In this document: in pieces, positions 10,482 through 19,100 of the stretch
How positions within the stretch are numbered: position 1 is the stretch's first letter
Layout: every line of letters begins with the position of its first letter
Notes under the pieces: model-generated
Told to the model about the DNA's origin: nothing
The model's database searches: none
Seen by the model: the letters and a program-made list of their open reading frames with translations, nothing else
Assembly (NCBI GenBank): GCA_040752215.1
Contig: JBFMEX010000056.1
Span: 1-37,938, forward strand
Direction: 5' to 3'
Source: JBFMEX01 sp040752215
GTDB taxonomy: Bacteria > Pseudomonadota > Alphaproteobacteria > Rhizobiales > Hyphomicrobiaceae
Length of the DNA: 37,938 bases
Position numbers and translations under genes: made by a program

Positions 10482-11486
10482 TCAATTGCCGAAGTGCTCC
10501 CAGCCCCCCGGACCGAGCTCCAGTTCGTGGCCGTCTTGGCCGAGCACGGTCACGCCCTCGGCCGGCGCCAGCAGTGTGCCGATGGCGGTAACATCGACTC
10601 CGGCGGCGCGCGCGCGGCGCTCGAACGCGCTACCCTGCTCCGCTGGCACCGCCGCCAGCACCTCGTAGTCCTCGCCGCCGGTGACGAGTTGCGCCAGCGC
10701 CACCGACCCCGACGCGACCAGGCGGCGAGCCGGCTCGCTCAAAGGCACCCGCGCCAACTCGAGGCGGCCGCCGACGCTGGAGGCGCGGCAAAGATGGTTG
10801 AGGTCCTTGACGAGACCGTCCGAGACGTCGAGCGCCGCGCTGGCATGCTCGAGGAGGGCTTCGCGCAGCCCCAGGCGCGGCACCGGCTCCTCGAATCGCT
10901 CGACGAGGAGGCGGGCGTCGCGCTCGTCGAGGCCCCATTCGCCGGCCCGCGCGAGATGGCGGCGCGCCTCGAGCCCGAGCCAGGCATCGCCGATCGTGCC
11001 CGAGACATACAGCCGATCCCCCGCCCGCGCGCTCGTGCGTCGAACCATGCGACCCGCCGGCACGCTGCCGATCGCGGCAATGGTGATTGTCAGGCGGCCC
11101 GGCGTGCGGTCGGTATCGCCGCCGGCGAGGAGGCAGCCGAACGCTCGCTGCGCCCGGGCGAGGCCGTCCGCGAAGCTGCGCATCCAGGCGTGCGTCGGCG
11201 CCTCGGGCAGCGCCAGCGTCAGCAGGTAGGCGAGCGGCTCTGCACCCTTCGCCGCGAGGTCGGAGACGTTGACCGCCAGCGCCTTGTACGCCGGTATGTC
11301 GCCCGCCAGGAAATGCACGCCCTCGATCAGCGAGTCGGTCGTCAGCACCAGCTCGCGACCCGGCGGAGGCACGAGCGTCGCACAGTCGTCGCGGAGGCCG
11401 AGTGCGCCGGGATTGTCCGCGGCCAGCGGAGCGAGATAGGCGGCGATCAGCTCCGCCTCGCTGCCGATGCGGCCGCCCTCAGCCAT
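10482..11486 (-). CDS. thiL: Thiamine-monophosphate kinase
   Basis: ThiL phosphorylates thiamine monophosphate to the active cofactor thiamine diphosphate, using ATP and Mg2+. The 334-residue protein starts at MAEGGRIGSEAELIAAYLAP, overlapping the nusB stop by 8 bp; this is preferred over an upstream in-frame start at 11522. Recognisable blocks are ALGLRDDCATL (acidic metal site), LVLTTDSLIEGVHF, ALAVNVSDLAAKGA (metal and nucleotide binding), LLAGGDTDRTPG and ALDVSDGLVKDL. Together these give the full PurM-like/AIR synthase fold signature. It is the last gene of the rib-nusB-thiL run, an order common in Alphaproteobacteria. The overlap with nusB suggests translational coupling. Confidence 0.95.
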   Translation of the reverse strand: MAEGGRIGSEAELIAAYLAPLAADNPGALGLRDDCATLVPPPGRELVLTTDSLIEGVHFLAGDIPAYKALAVNVSDLAAKGAEPLAYLLTLALPEAPTHAWMRSFADGLARAQRAFGCLLAGGDTDRTPGRLTITIAAIGSVPAGRMVRRTSARAGDRLYVSGTIGDAWLGLEARRHLARAGEWGLDERDARLLVERFEEPVPRLGLREALLEHASAALDVSDGLVKDLNHLCRASSVGGRLELARVPLSEPARRLVASGSVALAQLVTGGEDYEVLAAVPAEQGSAFERRARAAGVDVTAIGTLLAPAEGVTVLGQDGHELELGPGGWEHFGN

Positions 11487-11982
11487 CGCCGCCGCCCGGC
11501 TCCCCCGCGGCCAGCTCCCCAACGCGCAGCTGTCGCGCCAGCCGGTCGAGGATGCCGTTGACGACCTTCGGCTCGTCGTCGCTGAAGAACGCGTGCGCGA
11601 CGTTGATGTACTCGCTGATCACCACCTTCACCGGCACGTCGCGCCGCTCCAAGAGCTCGAATGCACCGGCGCGCAGGATGGCGCGCAGTGTCGAATCGAC
11701 CCTGACCAGCCGCCAGCCGGTCGCCAGCTGGTGGTCGATCAAGGGATCGATGTCGCGCTGGCGGCGCACCACACCCCTCAACACGTCGGCGAAGAACTGG
11801 CGGTCGGCGCGGACCGTGCCCCCCTGCTCGGCCGCCTCGTCGAAGCGCACCGTCTCGAACTCGCGGATCACGCTGTCGAGCTCGGTGCCGGCGAGGTCCA
11901 TCTGATACAGCGCCTGCACGGCAGCGATGCGCGCCACGGTGCGCGGCGCCGGGCCTTCCCGCGATGGCGCCGGCCTGGCCAT
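11479..11982 (-). CDS. nusB: Transcription antitermination factor NusB
   Basis: NusB binds boxA RNA together with NusE (S10) and supports antitermination in rRNA operons. The 167-residue protein shows the family pattern: RTVARIAAVQALYQMDLAG at the N-terminus, then FFADVLRGVVRRQRDIDPLI. The helix AILRAGAFELLERRDVPVKV and the segment VVISEYINVAHAFFSDDEP, VNGILDRLAR follow. The first ~13 residues (MARPAPSREGPAP) are an unconserved basic tail. Its ATG shares one base with the ribH stop codon (TGATG), and its own stop lies inside the thiL start region. It is therefore firmly embedded in the riboflavin operon, where nusB usually follows ribH. Confidence 0.96.
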   Translation of the reverse strand: MARPAPSREGPAPRTVARIAAVQALYQMDLAGTELDSVIREFETVRFDEAAEQGGTVRADRQFFADVLRGVVRRQRDIDPLIDHQLATGWRLVRVDSTLRAILRAGAFELLERRDVPVKVVISEYINVAHAFFSDDEPKVVNGILDRLARQLRVGELAAGEPGGGDG

Positions 11983-12497
11983 CAGCGCGGCTCCCGCGTC
12001 AGCGCGGCGGCGGCGTCGATCAGCGCCAGACAGGCGCGGACCGCGTCCGCTCCCTTGCCCTGCCGACCGCCCTTGGCGCGCGCCAGCGCCTGCGCCTCGG
12101 TGTCGACCGTCAGGATGGCGTTGCCGACCGGAACCGCGTGACGGATCGCGACCTCCATCAGCCAGTGATTGGCGTTGTTGCAGACGATGTCGTAGTGGCT
12201 CGTCTCGCCGCGGATCACACAGCCGAGCACGACCACGCCCTGATAGCGTGCGCTCGGGCCGCCGAGCGCTCCGGTCGCGACCGCCTTGGCCAGCACCTGC
12301 GGGATCTCGAGCGCGCCCGGCACGGAGACGACGTCGAACCCGATGTCTTGCGCCGCGAGCTCGGCCACCGCCCCCTCGGCCAGCGCCGCGCCGATCTCCT
12401 CGTAGAACCGCGCCTCGACGACGAGCAGCCGCATTCCGCCGCGGTCTTGTCGGGCACCTTTCGCGGTGGACGGCTTCTTTCTCGCGTGCTCGGCCAT
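11982..12497 (-). CDS. ribH: 6,7-dimethyl-8-ribityllumazine synthase
   Basis: RibH condenses 5-amino-6-ribitylaminouracil with dihydroxybutanone phosphate to form lumazine, the penultimate step of riboflavin synthesis. Of the 171 residues, the first ~20 (lysine- and arginine-rich) precede the conserved domain, which starts at MRLLVVEARFYEEIG. The conserved blocks are VSVPGALEIPQVL, VVLGCVIRGETSHYDIVCNN and PVGNAILTVDTEAQA. The last of these normally reads (I/V)..G(I/V)LT.(D/E)..(Q/E)A. The His in the GETSHYD block is the expected catalytic residue. The start at the outer Met is retained, although translation from Met22 is possible. It lies 4 bp downstream of ribBA and overlaps nusB by one base. 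Confidence 0.95.
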   Translation of the reverse strand: MAEHARKKPSTAKGARQDRGGMRLLVVEARFYEEIGAALAEGAVAELAAQDIGFDVVSVPGALEIPQVLAKAVATGALGGPSARYQGVVVLGCVIRGETSHYDIVCNNANHWLMEVAIRHAVPVGNAILTVDTEAQALARAKGGRQGKGADAVRACLALIDAAAALTREPR

Positions 12498-12501
12498 GGC
12501 C

Positions 12502-13653
12502 TCACTCGATTGCGCGCGTGCCGGCGATTCGGAGGCCGAATGCCTCGAGACCTACGTAGACGTGCGCCGGGGAGTTGGTCAGCAGCACCATGTCGCTGAC
12601 GCCGAGATCGCGGAGGATCTGCGAGCCGACCCCGATGTCGACCTGGCGGCGCTCGCGAGCTGCCTTCTCGGCCGGCGCCTGTCTCAGCCGCGCGACGCGC
12701 TCCGTCAGCCCCCTCACACCCGTGTCGCGGATCAGCACGAGCACGCCGCGTCCCTCGCGCGCGATCGCCCGCATCGAGCGCTCGATCTGCGCCGCGCCGT
12801 GCAGGCCGTCGTCGATGCCGGCGATGTCGGCCAGCGGATCGATGGCGTGCACGCGCACCAGCACCGGCCCCGGCGCGGCGACATCGCCCCGGACCAGCGC
12901 CATGTGCTCGCCGGGCTCGACGGTGGTCTCGTAGACGTAGAGATCGAAGCGGCCGCCGAACGCGCTCTCGATCGGCGTGCACGACACCCGCTCGACAATG
13001 CGGTCGTTGCGCAGCCGATAGGCGATCAGGTCCTCGATGGTGCCGATCTTCAGCCCGTGGCGCTCGGCGAACGGGACGAGGTCGGGCATCCGCGCCATCG
13101 TGCCGTCGTCGTTCATGATCTCGCAGATGACTGCCGCCGGATAGAGTCCGGCGAGTCGCGCGAGGTCGACCGAGGCCTCGGTGTGCCCGGCGCGGATCAG
13201 CACCCCGCCGTCACGCGCGACGAGCGGGAACACGTGCCCCGGCGAGACGACGTCGGCATGCCCCTTCGTTGCGTCGATGGCGGTGGCGATGGTGCGCGCG
13301 CGGTCGTGGGCGGAGATGCCAGTCGAGATCCCCTCGCGCGCCTCGATCGACACCGTGAACGCGGTGCGGTTGCGCGACTCGTTCGAGCGCACCATGGCTT
13401 CGAGCCGGAGATCGTGCGCGCGCTGCGCGGTCAGCGTCAGGCAGACGAGGCCACGCCCGTGCTTGGCCATGAAGTTGATCGCGTCGGGCGTCGCCATCTG
13501 CGCCGGCACCACGAGATCGCCCTCGTTCTCGCGGTTCTCGGCATCGACCAGCACCACCATCCGGCCGTTGCGGAACTCCTCGATGATCTCGTCGGTGGTG
13601 GCGAGCAGTCGCCCGCCCGTCCTCACGGTGGCGCTGCCAAGACGCTCGGTCAC
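12502..13653 (-). CDS. ribBA: DHBP synthase fused to a degenerate GTP cyclohydrolase II domain
   Basis: The N-terminal half (about residues 15-215) is 3,4-dihydroxy-2-butanone-4-phosphate synthase. Its acidic loop is DAENRENEGDLVVPAQ and its RAGHTEASVDLARLAG motif is intact, so it should convert ribulose 5-phosphate. The C-terminal half follows the GTP cyclohydrolase II fold, but the zinc site is gone. Where the family has H-S-E-C-L-T-G-D...R-C-D-C-G, this protein has HAIDPLADIAGIDDGLHGAA starting at His269, with no cysteine. The RGQEGRGIG motif is also replaced (IRDTGVRGL). This is the RibB-plus-degenerate-RibA type known from Proteobacteria, so a separate active RibA must exist elsewhere. 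The GTG start overlaps the ribE stop (GTGA); the protein has 383 residues. Confidence 0.92.
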   Translation of the reverse strand: MTERLGSATVRTGGRLLATTDEIIEEFRNGRMVVLVDAENRENEGDLVVPAQMATPDAINFMAKHGRGLVCLTLTAQRAHDLRLEAMVRSNESRNRTAFTVSIEAREGISTGISAHDRARTIATAIDATKGHADVVSPGHVFPLVARDGGVLIRAGHTEASVDLARLAGLYPAAVICEIMNDDGTMARMPDLVPFAERHGLKIGTIEDLIAYRLRNDRIVERVSCTPIESAFGGRFDLYVYETTVEPGEHMALVRGDVAAPGPVLVRVHAIDPLADIAGIDDGLHGAAQIERSMRAIAREGRGVLVLIRDTGVRGLTERVARLRQAPAEKAARERRQVDIGVGSQILRDLGVSDMVLLTNSPAHVYVGLEAFGLRIAGTRAIE

Positions 13654-14243
13654 TGGCGGAACTCCATCAGGCGCGCCACGTAGCGCGCGAACAGATCGAC
13701 CTCGAGGTTCACCTCGTCGCCGGGCTTTTTGCGCCCCCAGGTCGTTCGGGTCAAGGTGTGGGGGATGATGTTGATGCCGAACTGGTTGCCCGCGACCTCG
13801 TTGACCGTGAGCGAGGTCCCGTCGAGCGCCACCGAGCCTTTGGGCGCGATGTAGAGCGCGAGATGCTCCGGCGCCTCCAGCGTGAAGCGCCGGCTTTCCC
13901 CGTCCGCGCGTACATCGAGCACACGGGCGAGCCCGTCGACGTGGCCGGAGACGATGTGACCGCCGAGCTCGTCGCCGGCCTTCAGCGCCCGCTCGAGATT
14001 GATCCGCCGTCCTGCCTGCCAGCCCTGAAGCGTCGTTTTGGCGCGGGTCTCGTTGGAGACGTCCACCGTGAACCGCGAGCCCGCTCCGTCCGCACCGACC
14101 GAGGTGACGGTGAGGCACACGCCGTCGCAGGCGATCGAGGCGCCGACGGCGATGCCGGCGGCCTCGTAGGCGGAGCGGATCGTGAACCGGCCGTCGTCGC
14201 GCGCTGCGACCTCGCCGATGTCGGTGATCAGTCCGGTGAACAT
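13650..14243 (-). CDS. ribE: Riboflavin synthase, alpha subunit type
   Basis: Riboflavin synthase dismutates two lumazine molecules into riboflavin and the pyrimidine precursor. The 197-residue protein starts MFTGLITDIGEV, the standard beginning, and shows the two tandem lumazine-binding repeats. Repeat 1 has VGASIACDGVCLTVT and FTVDVSNETRAKTTL. Repeat 2 has GGHIVSGHVDG, then GSVALDGTSLTVNEV and FGINIIPHTLTRTTW. The long open frame that continues upstream to 15950 is a shadow of ribD and nrdR. The gene lies 17 bp after ribD and its stop overlaps the ribBA GTG start. In some annotations this gene is named ribC. Confidence 0.96.
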   Translation of the reverse strand: MFTGLITDIGEVAARDDGRFTIRSAYEAAGIAVGASIACDGVCLTVTSVGADGAGSRFTVDVSNETRAKTTLQGWQAGRRINLERALKAGDELGGHIVSGHVDGLARVLDVRADGESRRFTLEAPEHLALYIAPKGSVALDGTSLTVNEVAGNQFGINIIPHTLTRTTWGRKKPGDEVNLEVDLFARYVARLMEFRQ

Positions 14244-14260
14244 GCGCCTTCTCTCTCCAT

Positions 14261-15421
14261 TCAATCTGTCGCGCCGGCCCGGCGCAGTATGCCGCGCCAG
14301 CGCACCCGGAACACCAGCATATCGTCGCCGCCGAGCGGACGCGCCTCGACGAGATCGAGATCGTGGTCGCCGACGTGGCGACGGATCGCCGCCCGCGCCG
14401 CCGCCTCGCCGGTCGCGATGGCGCTGTCGGCACGGGCATGGAATACGACCACCTCGTCGACCAGACCCGCGGCGGAGAAGGCTCGCCAAGTGCTCGGCCC
14501 GCCCTCGACCAGCACGCGCGTGACACCCTCGCGCACCAGCGCCTCGGCCACCGCCGGCAGCCACAGGGCGCCTCCGACCAGCGGACACCCGATCACCTTG
14601 ATCCCCTCGGCCGTCAGCGCCGCGGCGTCGGCGCCCGCCGCCGCCGGCGCGCCGACGAGAGCCCAGACCGGGTGCACGCGGGCCGAGCGCGCGAGCCGCG
14701 ATTGCCCCAGTCCGGTCCCGGTGTGCGAGAGCACCAGCCGGATCGGCGAGCGCCCCGCGAGCCCCGGCAGCCGGCAGGTGAGATCGGGATCGTCGTCCGT
14801 GACCGTCCGCCGGCCGACCAGGATCGCGTCGGCCTCCGCCCTGAGCAGATGCCCGCGCTGGCGCGCCAGCTCGCCGGTCACGAAGCGCGGCGTGCCGCCC
14901 GCCCCGCGCGGGATCTCGCCGGTCGCGTCGCAGGCGAGCTTGATCTGCACCAGCGGCCGGCGCTCGGTGACGCGCAGGATGTGGCCGCGCGCGATCCAGT
15001 GCGCCTCCTCCGCGCCGAGCCCGCGCGAGACGGCGATGCCCGCGCGGCGCAGGCGCTCGAGCCCGCGCCCCGAGACGCGCGGATCGGGGTCCTCGAGCGC
15101 GACCACGACGCGACCGAGGCGAGCGCCGAGCACCGCGTCGACGCACGGCGGCGTCGCGCCATGGTGCGAGCAGGGCTCGAGCGTCACGTAGAGCGTCCTG
15201 CCCTGCGCCCGCGCGCCGGCCTCGGCGAGCGCGATCGGCTCGGCGTGCGGACGCCCGCCGGGCGCGGTCAGCGCAGCGGCGATCATCTCGCCCGTCGCCT
15301 CGTCCGCGACCACCGCCCCGACCGAGGGGTTGGGCGCCGTGCGGCCGAGCCCGCGCCGCGCCAACGTGAGCGCGACGGCCATCATGTGGCGATCGAAATC
15401 GGAGGCGCCGGCGTGATCCAT
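14261..15421 (-). CDS. ribD: Bifunctional diaminohydroxyphosphoribosylaminopyrimidine deaminase/reductase
   Basis: RibD performs the second and third steps of riboflavin synthesis from GTP. The N-terminal deaminase domain (about residues 10-150) has the zinc site His59-Ala-Glu61 in GGRPHAE, and Cys84 and Cys93 in LEPCSHHGATPPC. The C-terminal reductase domain (about 160-375) has IKLACDATGEIPR, RAEADAILVGRRTVTDDDP, and the NADPH-site segment RVLVEGGPSTW. The 386 residues match the usual family length. The start MDHAGASDFDRHMMAVALTL is well placed 6 bp after the nrdR stop. A slightly weaker VV.G.G block just before the HAE motif is the only departure noticed. Confidence 0.95.
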   Translation of the reverse strand: MDHAGASDFDRHMMAVALTLARRGLGRTAPNPSVGAVVADEATGEMIAAALTAPGGRPHAEPIALAEAGARAQGRTLYVTLEPCSHHGATPPCVDAVLGARLGRVVVALEDPDPRVSGRGLERLRRAGIAVSRGLGAEEAHWIARGHILRVTERRPLVQIKLACDATGEIPRGAGGTPRFVTGELARQRGHLLRAEADAILVGRRTVTDDDPDLTCRLPGLAGRSPIRLVLSHTGTGLGQSRLARSARVHPVWALVGAPAAAGADAAALTAEGIKVIGCPLVGGALWLPAVAEALVREGVTRVLVEGGPSTWRAFSAAGLVDEVVVFHARADSAIATGEAAARAAIRRHVGDHDLDLVEARPLGGDDMLVFRVRWRGILRRAGATD

Positions 15422-15427
15422 CGCCCC

Positions 15428-15964
15428 TCAGCGCTCGTCGGCAGAGGCGTCCGCGGAGGCGTCGCGCGCAGGCTCCGGCCACTCGCGCCGCGCCCCCTCC
15501 TCGCCCGCCACCGCCTCGCGCGCGATCTCGCCCAGCACCTCCTGGAAATCGGCCGCCTCGCGGAAATCGCGATAGACGGAGGCGAAGCGCACGTAGGCGA
15601 CCGGATCGAGCCCCTTCAGCGCCTCCATGACCAGCTCGCCGATCGCCGCCGAGGTGACCTCGTTCTCGCCCGAACTCTCGAGTTGGCGGACGATGCCCGA
15701 CACCATGCGCTCGACGCGCTCCGGCTCGATGGAGCGCTTTCTCAACGCGATCAGCACCGAGCTCGACAGCTTGTCCCGGTCGAAGGGAACCTTGCGCCCC
15801 GAACGCTTGACGACCACCAGCTCGCGCAGCTGCACGCGCTCGAACGTGGTGAAGCGGCCGCCGCAGTCGGGGCACACGCGGCGCCGGCGGATGGCCGCGT
15901 TCTCCTCCGTCGGACGGCTGTCCTTGACCTGCGTGTTCTCGCCCGCGCAATAGGGGCAGCGCAT
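15428..15964 (-). CDS. nrdR: Transcriptional repressor NrdR
   Basis: NrdR is an ATP/dATP-sensing repressor of ribonucleotide reductase genes. The chosen start at MRCPYCAGEN gives 178 residues and has GAGAAGG five bases upstream; a GTG four codons earlier is possible. The zinc ribbon uses Cys3, Cys6, Cys31 and Cys34 (CPYC...CPDC). It is followed by GRFTTFERVQLRELVVVKR and the ATP-cone domain (about residues 49-139: KVPFDRDKL.SS...ALRKR). The C-terminal ~30 residues are an unconserved acidic/Ala-rich tail. It lies between glyA and ribD, the usual place. One likely target, nrdJ, is encoded 17 kb away in this window with a candidate operator. Confidence 0.96.
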   Translation of the reverse strand: MRCPYCAGENTQVKDSRPTEENAAIRRRRVCPDCGGRFTTFERVQLRELVVVKRSGRKVPFDRDKLSSSVLIALRKRSIEPERVERMVSGIVRQLESSGENEVTSAAIGELVMEALKGLDPVAYVRFASVYRDFREAADFQEVLGEIAREAVAGEEGARREWPEPARDASADASADER

Positions 15965-15982
15965 GGCCTTCTCCACGAATGG

Positions 15983-16021
15983 CTCGGGGCGCCCCGGGGA
16001 ATCGTCCCGGAGCGCCCCGAG
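15983..16021. terminator. Strong hairpin between glyA and nrdR
   Basis: The sequence CTCGGGGCGC pairs with GCGCCCCGAG, and the inner CCCGGGG/CCCGG extends the stem. It lies 18 bp past the glyA stop and 18 bp before the nrdR start. There is no T-tract on the minus strand, so it may attenuate transcription or protect RNA; full termination is less likely. Confidence 0.5.
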
Positions 16022-16039
16022 CTTAGCCCGAGCCGCGGC

Positions 16040-17344
16040 TCACGAGTAGATCGGGAACCGGTCGCAGAGCGCGATGGCCTGCGCCTTGACCTTGGCCTCG
16101 ACGTCGGCGTTGCCGGCCTCGCCGTTCTTGGCCAGCCCGTCCAGCACCTCGGCGATCATGCGGCCGATCTGCTGGAATTCGGCAACGCCGAAGCCGCGCG
16201 TGGTGCCGGCCGGCGAGCCGAGTCGGATGCCGCTCGTCACCATCGGCTTCTCGGGGTCGAACGGCACGCCATTCTTGTTGCAGGTGATGTGGGCGCGCGA
16301 AAGCGCCTTCTCGGAGATGTTGCCGGTCAGCTTCTTCGGCCTCAGGTCGACCAGGATCAGGTGGCTGTCGGTGCCGCCGGAGACCAGTGCGAAGCCCGCT
16401 TGCACCAGCACCTCGCCCATCGCGCGCGCGTTGTCGATCACGTTCTTGATGTAGATCTTGTAATCGGGCTTCAGCGCCTCGCCGAACGCAGCCGCCTTGG
16501 CGGCGATGATGTGCATCAGCGGGCCGCCCTGGATGCCGGGGAAGATCGAGGAGTTGATCTTCTTGGCGATGTCCTCGTCGTTGGTGAGGATCATGCCGCC
16601 GCGGGGCCCGCGCAGCGTCTTGTGGGTGGTCGTGGTGACGACGTGGGCGTGCGGGAACGGGCTCGGATAGAGACCGGCGGCGACGAGGCCGGCGAAGTGC
16701 GCCATGTCGACCATGAAGACGGCGCCGACCGCGTCGGCGATCTTGCGGAACTCGGCGAAGTCGATGGTGCGCGGATAGGCCGAGCCGCCGGCGATGATCA
16801 GCTTCGGCTTCTTCTCCTCGGCGAGCTTGCGCACGTCGCCCATGTCGACGCGATGCGTGTCGGGCCGCACTTCGTAGTGCACCGGCTTGAACCATTTGCC
16901 CGACTGGTTGACCGGAGAGCCGTGGGTCAGGTGGCCGCCGTGGGCGAGGCTGAGGCCCATGATCGTGTCGCCCGGCTGCAGCAGCGCGTTGAACACGCCC
17001 TGGTTGGCCTGGCTGCCCGAGTTCGGCTGCACGTTGGCGTAGCCGCAGTTGAACAGCTTCTTGGCGCGCTCGATCGCCAGCTCCTCGGCGATGTCGACGA
17101 ACTGGCAGCCGCCGTAGTAGCGCTTGCCCGGATAGCCCTCGGCGTACTTGTTCGTCAGCACACTGCCGGCGGCCTCCAGCACCGCTTTCGAGACGATGTT
17201 CTCCGACGCGATCAGCTCGATCTCGTGCTGCTGGCGGCCGAGCTCCTTGGCGATTGCGGAAGCGAGCTCGGGATCGGTCTCGGAGAGCGTGGCGTTGAAG
17301 AAGCGCGTCTGGGGTGCGGCAGAGGCGGCCTTGGCTTGCGACAT
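16040..17344 (-). CDS. glyA: Serine hydroxymethyltransferase
   Basis: GlyA interconverts serine and glycine with tetrahydrofolate and is the main source of one-carbon units. The 434-residue PLP enzyme starts at MSQAKAASAAPQTRFFNATL, preceded by a GAGGAAA ribosome-binding site. Typical blocks are ELIASENIVSKAVLEAAGS, NKYAEGYPGKRYYGGC, GYANVQPNSGSQANQGVF, DMAHFAGLVAAGLYPSP and TTTTHKTLRGPRGGMI. The PLP-binding lysine is Lys242 in the last of these. The C-terminal SGIRLGSPAGTTRGF block is intact. It starts the minus-strand run glyA-nrdR-rib-nusB-thiL, although a 75-bp gap with a hairpin separates it from nrdR. The 284-bp region upstream should hold its promoter; no specific regulatory site was recognised there. 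Confidence 0.97.
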   Translation of the reverse strand: MSQAKAASAAPQTRFFNATLSETDPELASAIAKELGRQQHEIELIASENIVSKAVLEAAGSVLTNKYAEGYPGKRYYGGCQFVDIAEELAIERAKKLFNCGYANVQPNSGSQANQGVFNALLQPGDTIMGLSLAHGGHLTHGSPVNQSGKWFKPVHYEVRPDTHRVDMGDVRKLAEEKKPKLIIAGGSAYPRTIDFAEFRKIADAVGAVFMVDMAHFAGLVAAGLYPSPFPHAHVVTTTTHKTLRGPRGGMILTNDEDIAKKINSSIFPGIQGGPLMHIIAAKAAAFGEALKPDYKIYIKNVIDNARAMGEVLVQAGFALVSGGTDSHLILVDLRPKKLTGNISEKALSRAHITCNKNGVPFDPEKPMVTSGIRLGSPAGTTRGFGVAEFQQIGRMIAEVLDGLAKNGEAGNADVEAKVKAQAIALCDRFPIYS

Positions 17345-17534
17345 GAGCTTTCCTCGTCCTTGGCTGTCTTTGTTGGTAGCTGGGTGCCGTCGTATCGGTT
17401 GCGGCCGGCGGATACGCGCGAGCGTGGCCGCTGCCCCCGAGCCTCGATGAAGGCCCGAAACGAAACGGCGGGCCGGCCTCGGGGCCGCCCGCCTCGATCG
17501 GGCCACCTACCATAGTCGAAGGGCAGACGACAAG

Positions 17535-17593
17535 AAAAGCCCCGACGCCGGCCCCTGCCCCCGCGACGATGCCGCGCAGGCGGCCAGCCGGCG
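17535..17593 (-). terminator. Possible intrinsic terminator of hemA
   Basis: Read on the minus strand, CGCCGGC (17593-17587) pairs with GCCGGCG (17552-17546). A smaller GCCGC/GCGGC hairpin lies in the loop, and GC-TTTTCTTG follows. The position, 36 bp past the hemA stop, suits a terminator. The long loop makes the call tentative. Confidence 0.35.
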
Positions 17594-17628
17594 GCGGAGA
17601 GCGCAAGGTCGGGCGGGATGCCGCCGGG

Positions 17629-18861
17629 CTACTCGGCAGCGAGCCTGACGTACTGGCCCTTGGCCACCGGGCAGGCCTGCCACAGCTCGGTCAGCGCCGT
17701 GACCAAGTGGTCCATCTGAGCGTCGGTGTGCAGCGGCGTCGGTGTCAGCCGGATGCGCTCGGTTCCCTTCGGCACCGTCGGATAGTTGATCGGCTGCACG
17801 TAGATGCCATAGCGCTCGAGCAGCGTGTCGGTGACGGCCTTGCAGTGCACCGGATCGCCGACCATCACGGGCACGATGTGGCTCGGGCCGTCCATCACCG
17901 GCAGGCCCGCCTCCATGAGACGGCGCTTCAGCGTGCGCGCGCGCTCCTGGTGACGGAAGCGCTCCGCGTTGGAGCTCTTGAGATGACGCATGCTGGCCAG
18001 CGCACCGGCCGCCAGCACAGGGGCCAGCGAGGTGGTGAAGATGAAGCCCGGCGCATACGAGCGGATCGCATCGCAGAGATCGGCGGTGGCGGCGATGTAG
18101 CCACCCATCACGCCGAAGCCCTTGGCGAGCGTGCCGTTGATGATATCGACGCGGTCCATGACCCCGTCGCGCTCGGCGATGCCGCCGCCGCGCGGCCCGT
18201 ACATGCCGACCGCGTGGACCTCGTCGAGGTAGGTCAGGGCGTTGTACTTCCGGGCGAGATCGCAGATCGCGCCGATCGGGGCAATGTGCCCGTCCATCGA
18301 GTAGACGCTCTCGAAGGCAATGATCTTCGGCGCGCTGCGGTCGTAGCGGGCGAGCTTCGCCTCGAGATCGGCGACGTCGTTGTGGCGCCAGATCACCTTC
18401 TCGCCGCCGCCGTGGCGGATGCCGGCGATCATCGATGCGTGGTTCTTCTCGTCGGAGAAGATGACCGTGCCGGGCAGCAGCTTCACCAGCGTCGACAGCG
18501 TCGCGTCGTTGGCGACGTAGGCGGAGGTGAAGAGCAGCGCCGCCTCCTTGCCGTGCAGGTCGGCGATCTCGGCCTCGAGCTCGACGTGAAAATGGCAGGT
18601 GCCGGAGATGTTGCGTGTGCCGCCCGAGCCGGCGCCGACCTCGTCGAGCGCGCCGTGCATGGCGGCCAGTACGGACGGATGCTGGCCCATGCCGAGGTAG
18701 TCGTTGGAGCACCACACCGTGATCTCGCGCCCCGCAGGACCCGACACATGCTCGGCTTCTGGGAAGCGTCCGCAGCGGCGCTTCAGGTCGGCAAATACCC
18801 GATAGCGGCCTTCGCGGCGGATCTGGTCGAGGGCGCTTCTCAGCTCTTTGGCGTAATCCAT
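17629..18861 (-). CDS. hemA: 5-aminolevulinate synthase
   Basis: This PLP enzyme condenses glycine and succinyl-CoA to 5-aminolevulinate, the first step of the C4 (Shemin) route to haem and cobalamin. That route is typical of Alphaproteobacteria. The 410-residue protein starts MDYAKELRSALDQIRREGRY. Conserved blocks are VWCSNDYLGMGQHPSV, GAGSGGTRNISGT, FESVYSMDGHIAPI, YLDEVHAVGMYGPRGGG and GTLAKGFGVMGGYIA. The PLP lysine is Lys247 in the last block. Succinyl-CoA-binding and C-terminal blocks such as HIVPVMVGD and GIYVQPINYPTVP are present. An FNR/FixK-type palindrome lies 240 bp upstream of the start. HemB is encoded about 6 kb away. The product also feeds the B12 needed by NrdJ. Confidence 0.97.
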   Translation of the reverse strand: MDYAKELRSALDQIRREGRYRVFADLKRRCGRFPEAEHVSGPAGREITVWCSNDYLGMGQHPSVLAAMHGALDEVGAGSGGTRNISGTCHFHVELEAEIADLHGKEAALLFTSAYVANDATLSTLVKLLPGTVIFSDEKNHASMIAGIRHGGGEKVIWRHNDVADLEAKLARYDRSAPKIIAFESVYSMDGHIAPIGAICDLARKYNALTYLDEVHAVGMYGPRGGGIAERDGVMDRVDIINGTLAKGFGVMGGYIAATADLCDAIRSYAPGFIFTTSLAPVLAAGALASMRHLKSSNAERFRHQERARTLKRRLMEAGLPVMDGPSHIVPVMVGDPVHCKAVTDTLLERYGIYVQPINYPTVPKGTERIRLTPTPLHTDAQMDHLVTALTELWQACPVAKGQYVRLAAE

Positions 18862-19100
18862 CTTAAGATGCTCACTCCTCGATGCGCCGATCTCTCGACG
18901 AACCTTGCCCGGCCCGTTGGTCCGAAGGGATCCGACGGTTGCCGCCCCCCACATTGGACAAACGACGATCCGGCGAGATCAGTCCCGACCGGTGCCCGCC
19001 CTGCCTCAACCGCTCCCGGCAATCTAGTCGCATACGAACGCGGTTCTGCCAAGCGGTTGTAACGACGCATTCCGTTTGGCACATCGCCGAAGCCGGAGGG

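Noticed and set aside
14363..17515. 1050-codon plus-strand open frame
   Set aside because: It is antisense to ribD, nrdR and glyA, all of which are clear; the translation is Arg/Ala/His-rich shadow sequence.
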